In this document: positions 1-5,417 of the stretch, piece after piece
Numbering within the stretch: position 1 is the stretch's first letter
Layout of the letters: each line of letters starts with the position of its first letter
Source of the DNA: Thermococcus sp.
GTDB lineage: Archaea; Methanobacteriota_B; Thermococci; Thermococcales; Thermococcaceae
DNA: 18,314 nt
NCBI GenBank assembly: GCA_021160985.1
Contig: JAGHBN010000110.1
Coordinates: 1 to 18,314 of the forward strand
Direction of reading: 5' to 3'
The notes under the pieces: model-generated
What the model was told of the DNA's origin: nothing
Seen by the model: the letters and a program-made list of their open reading frames with translations, nothing else
Databases searched by the model: none
Position numbers and translations under genes: made by a program

Positions 1-52
1 AGCCGATGGTGAGCAAGAGCATCGCGGAGAGCAGGGCGCCCCAGAACCTCAC
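1..52 (-). CDS. N-terminus of a membrane or secreted protein (partial, runs off left edge)
   Basis: On the minus strand a GTG codon at 52 overlaps the stop codon of the upstream permease gene in a GTGA arrangement. It opens 17 codons reading (M)RFWGALLSAMLLLTIG before the window ends. A basic residue followed by a long hydrophobic run is typical of a first transmembrane segment or signal peptide. The four-base overlap suggests translational coupling with the permease gene, so this is plausibly another component of the same transporter or a co-expressed membrane protein. An alternative ATG eight bases upstream opens a frame without a hydrophobic segment and is less likely. Nothing more can be said about function. 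Confidence 0.5.
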   Translation of the reverse strand, partial: MRFWGALLSAMLLLTIG

Positions 53-816
53 ACCACATCCCTCCTCTTTATGAGTATCCACGAGACCGCAAAGAGCACC
101 AGCGGGACGAGGGTGCCCCAGCCGATGTACCGGGCCGTGAAAGGCGTGCAGTTATCGCGCCCGCGCCTTATGATGGCCCTGATGAAGAGCTCGGGAGGTA
201 TTTCGGAGCTTCCCGTCACATGGGGCGCGTAGATAACGGCAAAACCTATTATAAAGGCGAGGAACGCGTTGGGGGCGGCCAGGGAAGCCAGCGTGGCGAC
301 TGCCATCAGGTAGAGCACCAGAAAGGCCACCAGCACCAGCGCCTCCCCGATAAAGCTTGATGTTATCTCCGGGAGGTGGCCAGCTATGCTCGCGTACGTG
401 GTCAGGGAGACGTAAGCAAACGGCAGCAGGGCCAGCGTGAACCCGTATATTATCAGCGACAGCACCTTTACCCCGAAGATTTCGGTGTTGGAGTAGGGTA
501 GTGAGTAAACGGAACGCGCCACGCCGCTGTCCCTGTCGTAGCGGAACGTCAGTGCACCGAGGAGGAGTATAAGAAAGCCCAAGAGCGTCCACACGTCGGA
601 AAGGGTGAGGAGACGTTCTATGTTCGATGAGACACCACGGGCTTCGGATGCCCCGAAGAGGCGTATCTCCGTCCCATGGCTGTAGATTATGCTACTACTC
701 ACGTCCATAACGGACTGCTTCATGGCCATCCCCGCGAGGAGTACCCCGAACAGGAGGAAGACGTTTTTCACGACGTCGTTCATTTCCCAGCGGAAGAGCG
801 TGTAAAGCCGTCCCAT
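49..816 (-). CDS. ABC-2 type transporter permease
   Basis: The 255-residue protein has about six hydrophobic segments, near residues 17-32, 75-91, 115-140, 155-178, 183-199 and 231-249, and a basic C-terminal tail (KRRDVV). The stretch FRYDRDSGVARSVYSLPYSN (91-110), leading into TEIFGVKVLS, matches the cytoplasmic loop of ABC-2/NosY-type permeases, where a charged motif precedes SLPxSxxEI. Such proteins form the membrane channel of exporters whose ATPase is encoded separately; none is visible here. I chose the ATG at 816 because GGAGGTGATC lies just upstream of it; the open frame runs further upstream but has no such signal. The 3' end overlaps the next gene by four bases. The substrate cannot be inferred. 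Confidence 0.72.
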   Translation of the reverse strand: MGRLYTLFRWEMNDVVKNVFLLFGVLLAGMAMKQSVMDVSSSIIYSHGTEIRLFGASEARGVSSNIERLLTLSDVWTLLGFLILLLGALTFRYDRDSGVARSVYSLPYSNTEIFGVKVLSLIIYGFTLALLPFAYVSLTTYASIAGHLPEITSSFIGEALVLVAFLVLYLMAVATLASLAAPNAFLAFIIGFAVIYAPHVTGSSEIPPELFIRAIIRRGRDNCTPFTARYIGWGTLVPLVLFAVSWILIKRRDVV

Positions 817-859
817 TAGATCACCTCCGCCTTTTGAGCAGTGGATCTCCCAAAACAAC

Positions 860-877
860 CACCGTCATTTGATGGTG
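860..877 (-). repeat. Inverted repeat in the gap between the anchored protein and permease genes
   Basis: The 84-base gap between the two genes holds an 8-base inverted repeat with a two-base loop and one mismatch (plus strand CACCGTCA-TT-TGATGGTG). On the minus strand it is followed by a T-rich stretch (TTGTTTTGG). It may act as a weak terminator or processing site between the genes. No convincing TATA box for the permease gene was seen here, so read-through transcription is also possible. Confidence 0.3.
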
Positions 878-900
878 TCGTAGAAAAGCAACCGGCGGAG

Positions 901-1980
901 CTATTTTCGTTCTTTCATCCCCAACAGCCGCCTCACGTTCCATGCCAGCACCCCCAGGAGCAGTGTGATGCTCGAATAGAACACGAGCCTGAACTCCGTC
1001 TCGGGGCGTTTATACTGGACGGGTTTTTCAGGGGGTTCGGCCCCTGTTTTAAACTCCTCCAGCACAAGCCCCGTAAGGTATGAGTCATCACCCTTGACCT
1101 CAATCTGATACGCCGAGTATTCGTCGGCAAAATTCGCACTCAGAATACCCAGTGCCCAGAAATCGGGCGCCTCCCCCAACGTTGAAAGGAGAACTCCCCT
1201 GGAGGCGTCAAATCTGAAAGCCGTGGTGCTGTACGTGCTGCTCATAATCGTGAAGTCCTTTTCCAGGTGCTGGGTCAGGTTGTAGGAATAGGGGGCAGTG
1301 GCCACGAGCTTGGTGGGAGGGCGATGTGTTGTGTTCCAGGCCTTGAAACTGTTGTCGTTGTCAATCTGGACGCTTTCGATTTTTGTGCTGAAGGGGTAAA
1401 CCGAAAAAGGGGAACCGTTGACGAGGGGTTTCATGGGGTCGTCCCAGAGCATGGTGTGGCCGTAAACGGTGCCTTCTTTTACAACCATGCTGTCATTAAC
1501 CCGTATCAGGTAATTCCCGGTTATTGTGAGCTCCTTCAGATGGAAAACGTGCCATTTCCAACCGTTGAATTCGGGGTCATGACTTTCCACAGTCTTAGAA
1601 GAGAGAACCTGCGATTCGTCCCAAAAGCGCGGAGGGGAAACGCCGGGCGGCAAAAAGGCGCTCACGTTGACGTTTTCGAGTATTATCTCCGCCCTAACCT
1701 CCACGAACTGGCCGTCTCTTTCCAGACTGAACCTCGCTGTCGTTGAGCCGTAGGCCTTAATTATATAAAGCACCCCCGAGTAGTTGTAGACAAGGAGGGC
1801 CGTTCTTATCCATTCAGGCCTGCTACCCTGTGAGACGCGGTGTTCAACATAAGGGGCGTAGTACTTTGCCGCATAGGTAATGGAAGCGTTTTCTGCCCAG
1901 TAGGGGACTGCTGCAGCATGCTGGGCCGTGACGAGGAGTAACACCACAGCCACCGCGAGTGAGAGGTTCGCCTTTTTCAT
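901..1980 (-). CDS. Secreted protein with C-terminal membrane anchor, function unknown
   Basis: The 359-residue protein begins with a clear signal peptide: MKKANLSLAVAVVLLLV, then an AQHAAA region suited to cleavage near residue 24. It ends with one hydrophobic segment (FYSSITLLLGVLAW, about residues 333-347) followed by the basic tail RRLLGMKERK. The bulk is therefore expected outside the cell with the C-terminus anchored in the membrane. The ectodomain is rich in beta-forming and aromatic residues and carries several N-glycosylation-type sequons (NAS, NYS, NVS, NDS, NTT, NLT). I recognise no catalytic motif. The ATG at 1980 was chosen because GGTGAT sits four bases upstream; a GTG at 1989 overlaps that site. 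It lies between a small secreted protein and an ABC-2 permease on the same strand and may be a partner of that transporter. Confidence 0.65.
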   Translation of the reverse strand: MKKANLSLAVAVVLLLVTAQHAAAVPYWAENASITYAAKYYAPYVEHRVSQGSRPEWIRTALLVYNYSGVLYIIKAYGSTTARFSLERDGQFVEVRAEIILENVNVSAFLPPGVSPPRFWDESQVLSSKTVESHDPEFNGWKWHVFHLKELTITGNYLIRVNDSMVVKEGTVYGHTMLWDDPMKPLVNGSPFSVYPFSTKIESVQIDNDNSFKAWNTTHRPPTKLVATAPYSYNLTQHLEKDFTIMSSTYSTTAFRFDASRGVLLSTLGEAPDFWALGILSANFADEYSAYQIEVKGDDSYLTGLVLEEFKTGAEPPEKPVQYKRPETEFRLVFYSSITLLLGVLAWNVRRLLGMKERK

Positions 1981-1994
1981 GGCGATCACCTATG

Positions 1995-2021
1995 AAAAAA
2001 CATTGAAAAATGTGGAAAAAA
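1995..2021 (-). terminator. T-rich tracts, possible archaeal terminator or attenuator
   Basis: Directly after the stop codon of the small secreted-protein gene the minus strand carries three T tracts (six, five and six T) within 27 bases. Oligo-T runs without a hairpin are enough for intrinsic termination by archaeal RNA polymerase. No TATA box was seen between these tracts and the start at 1980, so they may let only part of the transcripts continue into the next gene. Confidence 0.45.
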
Positions 2022-2026
2022 CAAAG

Positions 2027-2350
2027 TCAGAGATAAGGCCAGCCCGCCGACGAAACTACAGTGTGGTACCCGTCAATCGTTACGACAGTCTCCGCCCCGT
2101 TGGGCTCTGCAATCACTGTAATTCTAGTCACTTTGTGGTTGTCATAGGCACCGCCGCCACCTCTCCGGTAGGTAATTTCATAGTTGGTGTAGGGGTGCTG
2201 GACATCGTACTTGACTCCAACTTCCGTCCAGGAATAGCCGTAGGAATCTCTGTTGTATCCCCTAACGGAGGTCGTTGCCCAGGTAGTTGCTGCCGCGAAC
2301 CCTGCCGCCACTACCAGCAGGCCGAACAACACGGCAACCAGCTTCTTCAT
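2027..2350 (-). CDS. Small secreted protein, function unknown
   Basis: The 107-residue protein has a signal peptide (MKKLVAVLFGLLVVAAGFAAA, residues 1-21). It is followed by about 85 residues rich in Tyr, Thr, Gly and Val, with a glycine run (RRGGGGAYD) and a predicted beta-strand pattern. No cysteines, lipobox or second membrane segment are visible, so the mature protein is probably released or surface-associated. I do not recognise the family. Its own promoter and a structured leader lie upstream (2351-2433), and T tracts follow the stop. It precedes the anchored protein by 46 bases on the same strand, suggesting shared expression. Confidence 0.6.
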   Translation of the reverse strand: MKKLVAVLFGLLVVAAGFAAATTWATTSVRGYNRDSYGYSWTEVGVKYDVQHPYTNYEITYRRGGGGAYDNHKVTRITVIAEPNGAETVVTIDGYHTVVSSAGWPYL

Positions 2351-2363
2351 GGTGCCGACCCCC

Positions 2364-2398
2364 CTGCCCGAGGGGCAGTCAATACGCCCAACCGGGCG
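2364..2398 (-). promoter_or_regulatory. Two tandem inverted repeats in the leader of the small secreted-protein gene
   Basis: Two perfect GC-rich inverted repeats stand between the promoter and the start codon at 2350: CTGCCC-GAG-GGGCAG at 2364-2378, and CGCCC-AACC-GGGCG at 2385-2398. The second coincides with the transcription start expected from the TATA box. The first ends just before the G-rich ribosome binding site. They could form RNA hairpins that modulate translation, or a protein-binding site at the start of transcription. Confidence 0.45.
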
Positions 2399-2416
2399 AT
2401 CGATAATACCTCCAAC

Positions 2417-2433
2417 TAATATTTAGCTTTTAC
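2417..2433 (-). promoter_or_regulatory. BRE/TATA promoter for the small secreted-protein gene
   Basis: Read on the minus strand this is GTAAAAGCTAAATATTA, an A-rich BRE followed by a TATA-like TAAATATT. A start about 25 bases downstream, near 2397, would leave a leader of about 45 bases. Confidence 0.45.
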
Positions 2434-2456
2434 TTCGAAGTTGAGGTGCAGATTTC

Positions 2457-2466
2457 AAAAAAAAAA
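2457..2466 (-). terminator. T10 tract, probable terminator downstream of the toxin gene
   Basis: On the minus strand this is ten consecutive T residues, flanked by GATTT/AAATC complementarity. It lies downstream of the minus-strand TA genes and just upstream of the next promoter, where a terminator is expected. Oligo-T tracts of this length are strong archaeal intrinsic terminators. Confidence 0.5.
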
Positions 2467-2625
2467 TCGACCATGATGAACATAGAAGAGACATAGTGCA
2501 AATAAGGGAGCGAATTACTTCAAGTTAATAACCGAGTTATACCATGATTGGCGAAATTGTTTAACAAAATGTTTTATCATTTTGAAAGAAGTTCGGCTCC
2601 CGAAAAATGGGAAACCGATATTGAA

Positions 2626-2649
2626 TTTCAAACCTTCAGCTCCACGTCT
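2626..2649. repeat. Direct repeat copy 1 (duplicate of the mptA 3' end)
   Basis: This 24-base stretch matches 3147-3170 at 23 positions, with a 19-base perfect core (AACCTTCAGCTCCACGTCT). Weaker similarity continues for about eight more bases with one indel. The other copy is the genuine 3' end and stop of mptA. This copy lies five bases beyond the RelE-like stop codon, so the two copies bracket the TA cassette. Confidence 0.85.
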
Positions 2650-2653
2650 TCCC

Positions 2654-2929
2654 CTATAGGTTATCCCCGTAAACGTTCTCCCTCTTGCCGACTTTTAGGA
2701 TTTTGACAACTCTATCTTCCTTCAGGTACTCGAAGATTACTCGATACTGTCCAACGCGCAGGCGGTAAACGTTCTCATATCCCTTGAGCTTTTGGACGTC
2801 TAGGTGGGCCAGAGGGAAGAAAGACAGCTTGGATATCCTGTCCTTTATCAACTCCTTCTCGTGTTGTGGGATACCCTGGAGTTCTTTCAGGGCTTTCTTG
2901 CTTATCAGAACCCTGTTCTCAAAGCTCAT
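2654..2929 (-). CDS. relE: RelE/ParE superfamily toxin
   Basis: The 91-residue protein fits the RelE/ParE toxin fold. It has an N-terminal helical region (KKALKELQGI, then KELIKDRISKLSFFP), the family motif around LDVQKLKGYENVYRLRVGQY (43-62), and the closing strands RVIFEYLKEDRVVKILKVGK (63-82). Characterised archaeal RelE toxins cut mRNA in the ribosome using basic residues in this C-terminal sheet; R56, R58, R63, K76, K79 and K82 are candidates here. The ATG at 2929 lies inside the antitoxin gene (11-base overlap), the usual tight coupling of a TA pair with the antitoxin first. Family membership is well supported. RNase rather than gyrase-poisoning activity is inferred from similarity to archaeal aRelE. 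Confidence 0.8.
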   Translation of the reverse strand: MSFENRVLISKKALKELQGIPQHEKELIKDRISKLSFFPLAHLDVQKLKGYENVYRLRVGQYRVIFEYLKEDRVVKILKVGKRENVYGDNL

Positions 2930-3104
2930 CTTTCACCACGTTCCATTCGAGGAACTCGTCATTTCTGCGCTCCTCGATGGCTTCTCTCTCCCACTTTTCC
3001 GGTTCAGACTCCTCAATGAGCTGAAGGTTAACATCCACGAGCTCCTTCAGAAACCGTTCTATCTCCTCTATCCGGTGGATAATCTCGCTGAGAGTGGCCT
3101 CCAT
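2919..3104 (-). CDS. relB: Cognate antitoxin of the RelE-like toxin (RelB-like)
   Basis: The 61-residue, highly charged, helical protein (EIIHRIEEIERFLKELVDVN, then REAIEERRNDEF) lies immediately upstream of the toxin gene and overlaps it by 11 bases. Archaeal RelB-type antitoxins are short helical proteins that wrap the toxin. Assignment rests mainly on this genetic arrangement, because antitoxin sequences are poorly conserved. No N-terminal DNA-binding ribbon-helix-helix is obvious, so autoregulation is uncertain. The ATG at 3104 follows GAGGTGAG. The C-terminus (KDEL) is fixed by the overlap with the toxin start. Confidence 0.7.
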   Translation of the reverse strand: MEATLSEIIHRIEEIERFLKELVDVNLQLIEESEPEKWEREAIEERRNDEFLEWNVVKDEL

Positions 3105-3135
3105 TCTCTCACCTCGGGTATTGTTAGGGATTCAA

Positions 3136-3149
3136 ATAATTAAAATTTT
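3136..3149 (-). promoter_or_regulatory. Promoter of the relBE-like operon
   Basis: On the minus strand the stretch AAAATTTTAATTATTTG provides an A/T-rich BRE/TATA element about 40 bases before the antitoxin start. Its upstream edge runs into the mptA-derived direct repeat, so promoter and cassette travel together between the two repeats. Confidence 0.5.
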
Positions 3150-3170
3150 CGAACCTTCAGCTCCACGTCT
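3147..3170. repeat. Direct repeat copy 2 (native 3' end of mptA)
   Basis: This copy includes the last codons and stop of mptA and matches 2626-2649 at 23 of 24 bases. It differs only at 3151 (G instead of A). The 497 bases between the copies contain only the TA pair and its promoter. Confidence 0.85.
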
Positions 3171-3963
3171 CCGCTATCACATCGTGCTTGTGGATGCTCT
3201 CGTTGCTGATTACGCGCACGTGGATTTTCCCGTTGAAGCGCTCCTTCGCCTTCGCGAATATCTCGCGCGCGACGTCCTCAACGAACTTCGGGTTCCTGTA
3301 CATGCCCTGGACGACGGCGTTCTCGTCCACAGTCTTGAGGAGCGTGTAAGTCGGGTGGCTGAAGGAGCTCTCAACGATGTCTATCATCTCTTCAAGCGCT
3401 ATCTCCTCATCGTAGCCGGCCCTTACCTCAAGCTCGCCGACGGCGCGCTGTATGTGCGTCTTTCCATCGTTGTTGGCCATTGCGTGGGGACAGGCGGTGT
3501 TTCCGATGACCTTAACCCTGAGGACTTTCTCAAAAGAGCCGTCCTCGTTCTTGATGACGCCGACCTCTACATCGTAGGGCTCGTAGGTGGTCTTTTTGCT
3601 CGCAGGTGTCTCCCTGGGAACTATGAGGTGGGTCTTAATCCACACTTCCGCGCGCCTGTGGGGGTGCTTGCCCTCAAGGCGACCTATAACGCACCTGCCG
3701 AGCTCTTCTAGAGAGCTGTGGGCTTCCCTCACCTCTTCCTCGACGGCCTCGCTCATCGCCTCGGTTATGCTCTCCACTAGCCGGCTCATATGTATGCCCT
3801 TCTTCTCCTCCGGGACGTCGATGGTTATCTCAAAGAGCGGGAGGAAGGTGTACACCTTTCCCTTCCAGTTTATCTTCGCCACCGTCCGAAGGTTGGTTAT
3901 TCCAACGCGATGAAGGCGCTCTCTAATCTCTGGCGCTTCCTCCTGGGTCTCGAATATCGGCAT
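3157..3963 (-). CDS. mptA: GTP cyclohydrolase MptA (FolE2/COG1469 family)
   Basis: The 268-residue protein is a full-length member of the GTP cyclohydrolase IB/MptA family. Hallmarks are KVIGNTACPHAMANNDGKTH (151-170), containing the conserved Cys158 and histidines used for metal and substrate binding, HPHRRAEVWI (100-109), GMYRNPKFVEDVARE (220-234) and the closing SNESIHKHDVIAE (253-265). Archaeal MptA is Fe(II)-dependent and converts GTP to 7,8-dihydroneopterin 2',3'-cyclic phosphate, the first step of tetrahydro(methano)pterin-type cofactor synthesis. The ATG at 3963 is preceded by GGTGAT at a four-base spacing; ATG 3970 and GTG 3972 overlap that site. It has its own promoter. Its 3' end is duplicated downstream of the adjacent TA pair, but the coding frame is intact. 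Confidence 0.9.
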   Translation of the reverse strand: MPIFETQEEAPEIRERLHRVGITNLRTVAKINWKGKVYTFLPLFEITIDVPEEKKGIHMSRLVESITEAMSEAVEEEVREAHSSLEELGRCVIGRLEGKHPHRRAEVWIKTHLIVPRETPASKKTTYEPYDVEVGVIKNEDGSFEKVLRVKVIGNTACPHAMANNDGKTHIQRAVGELEVRAGYDEEIALEEMIDIVESSFSHPTYTLLKTVDENAVVQGMYRNPKFVEDVAREIFAKAKERFNGKIHVRVISNESIHKHDVIAETWS

Positions 3964-4003
3964 GAGCATCACCCTCTTTTTTTAGGGACATCTAAGCGGG
4001 GGA

Positions 4004-4018
4004 CTTTTTAAAATATAT
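4004..4018 (-). promoter_or_regulatory. Promoter of mptA
   Basis: On the minus strand ATATATTTTAAAAAG lies 41-55 bases before the start codon, directly after the mcrC stop. A transcript starting about 25 bases downstream would have a leader of about 20 bases. That leader contains CCCT-AAAAAAAG-AGGG, a small hairpin reaching into the ribosome binding site. Confidence 0.5.
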
Positions 4019-4025
4019 GTCGTCA

Positions 4026-5417
4026 TCATTTGCCTTTACACAGGGACAGTAAATGTTCCCGTAGGTTCCTGGCAACACCCTCCCTAAGAACGACCCCGTT
4101 CCGGGTTATAAAGACCTCCTTTCCCACTCTGGACAGCTCGTATCCGAAAAGCCCAAATGGAGTCCCATCAAAGAAGCTGAGAACATTTCCCTCCGGCCCA
4201 AACATGTCGGGAATCCAGTGGTTGTACACTCCCTCGAGGCGGGGGTACACGACAGCGGCACTGCCTCCCGCGAGACGTGAATAGGAGTATATCTGGTAGA
4301 GCTCCTCGCTTTTTCTCACCAGTTTTCTCCTCCACTGTCCCCTCATTTTCACGAGTAAGCTGCGGTACTTGACCTCAATCACACATTTTCCGGAATCCGT
4401 TGCAACCAGTATGTCCGGAAGAGGAGGACCAAAGGTAAAGACGGCACCCAGTTTTGCCTCCACGCTTTGAGCGCCTTCAATGATGTGGGGGAGGATGTAG
4501 TCCCTGTACACCACAGCCTCTCCCTGGAGAACCTTTCTTATTGTGTGATAGACAAGGGTTTCGAAGAGGTGTGCCATATCCATAAAAATCCCGTGCTGAA
4601 CAGAGCCCCGCTGTCTTCTCTTCCCGAACCCTTCGAGAATTATCATCGCAAGGGTGTACAAAGGTCTGAACCTTTCATTGAGGGAATTAAAAGACACTCT
4701 ACTGGGATCATCCCTGTTAAGCTGACCCACTCTCCTGAAGTACTCCAGAAGGGCGCTGGCTTCCCTTCTAATCCCATTCCAGCTCGAGTTCTCAGCCACC
4801 ACCTCAAGTGCGGCTTTCAGCACTCTGTTCAGGGGATTATCAACCCCTAGAACTGAGTGCCTGACGGGGATATCCAGACTTCCGGGTGTCGTTCGTACCA
4901 ACCGCGAGAGGAGAACCCTTCCCCGAATGGTCTTGGAATTCTCTTCCACCTCGCTGTACTCCTGATACATCCCGTGGAATATTTTCCTCCCAAGTTGGGA
5001 GGTGTAGAGATAAAAGAACATCTCGTGGATCAGCTCGTTCTCTCCCCTGTATGCCGAGACTGCGCGCTCTATATCGCGTGGGCTCATGCCAAGGTTGCCA
5101 CTCAGGTTCAGAAGGCTGAGAAAGAATTTCATGGAACGCCTATGGTCCGGGTCGTTTCTGTACGGCTTTGGAAGGACCTGTATCATGAACGGCTCGTCTT
5201 CAAGATAGTACGCGAAACCCACGCTGCCATGCGCCTGAATGTAATAGTCGCCCCTGCTGACGTCGTATCTCAGGCTTAGGACGTCGTTCTCGCGGCCATA
5301 ACTGCTGTTTATGAACTCAAAAAACCTCTGGAGCTCGGAGGGTGATACGTTTACCCCCTCCGCGCGAAGGCTCTGAAGATACTTCCTTTGGAACTCATAG
5401 ATGGTCACTGCCCTCAT
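4026..5417 (-). CDS. mcrC: McrC family nuclease subunit of a McrBC restriction system
   Basis: The 463-residue protein has the McrC layout: an N-terminal helical/beta region that contacts the McrB ring, then a C-terminal PD-(D/E)XK nuclease. The catalytic signature is PPLPDILVAT (331-340) with D335, followed by CVIEVKYRS (345-353) with E348 and K350. Upstream is the conserved MAHLFETLVY region (281-290, E286), and downstream the QIYSYSR helix (375-381). All catalytic positions are present, so the nuclease should be active. McrC cuts DNA when driven by the McrB GTPase. The gene overlaps the end of mcrB by four bases (ATGA), implying coupled translation. The substrate recognised by the complex depends on the unusual McrB N-terminus. 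Confidence 0.9.
   Translation of the reverse strand: MRAVTIYEFQRKYLQSLRAEGVNVSPSELQRFFEFINSSYGRENDVLSLRYDVSRGDYYIQAHGSVGFAYYLEDEPFMIQVLPKPYRNDPDHRRSMKFFLSLLNLSGNLGMSPRDIERAVSAYRGENELIHEMFFYLYTSQLGRKIFHGMYQEYSEVEENSKTIRGRVLLSRLVRTTPGSLDIPVRHSVLGVDNPLNRVLKAALEVVAENSSWNGIRREASALLEYFRRVGQLNRDDPSRVSFNSLNERFRPLYTLAMIILEGFGKRRQRGSVQHGIFMDMAHLFETLVYHTIRKVLQGEAVVYRDYILPHIIEGAQSVEAKLGAVFTFGPPLPDILVATDSGKCVIEVKYRSLLVKMRGQWRRKLVRKSEELYQIYSYSRLAGGSAAVVYPRLEGVYNHWIPDMFGPEGNVLSFFDGTPFGLFGYELSRVGKEVFITRNGVVLREGVARNLREHLLSLCKGK

Larger units (their letters stand above)
2434..2653. other. AT-rich intergenic spacer without a supported gene
   Basis: About 220 bases of AT-rich DNA separate the toxin gene from the secreted-protein promoter. 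They hold a run of ten A on the plus strand (2457-2466), a 7-base inverted repeat with a six-base loop (CAAAATG-TTTTAT-CATTTTG, 2565-2584), and a copy of the mptA 3' end (2626-2649). A 21-codon open frame on the minus strand (2515-2580) has no ribosome binding site and is not called. The composition differs from the GC-richer surroundings. Confidence 0.5.

Noticed and set aside
152..592. Second minus-strand frame inside the ABC-2 permease gene
   Set aside because: The other frame shows membrane segments, a ribosome binding site and the ABC-2 loop motif; this one shows none.
2472..2480. ATGATGA resembling box C of a C/D guide RNA
   Set aside because: No CTGA box D or internal C'/D' boxes within the next 60-70 bases.
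2515..2580. 21-codon minus-strand open frame in the AT-rich spacer
   Set aside because: No ribosome binding site and no recognisable homology; reported only as a possible remnant.
3174..3192. TATCAC resembling half of the Thermococcales glycolytic regulator site
   Set aside because: It is inside the mptA coding region and the second half (GTGATA) is absent at the required distance.
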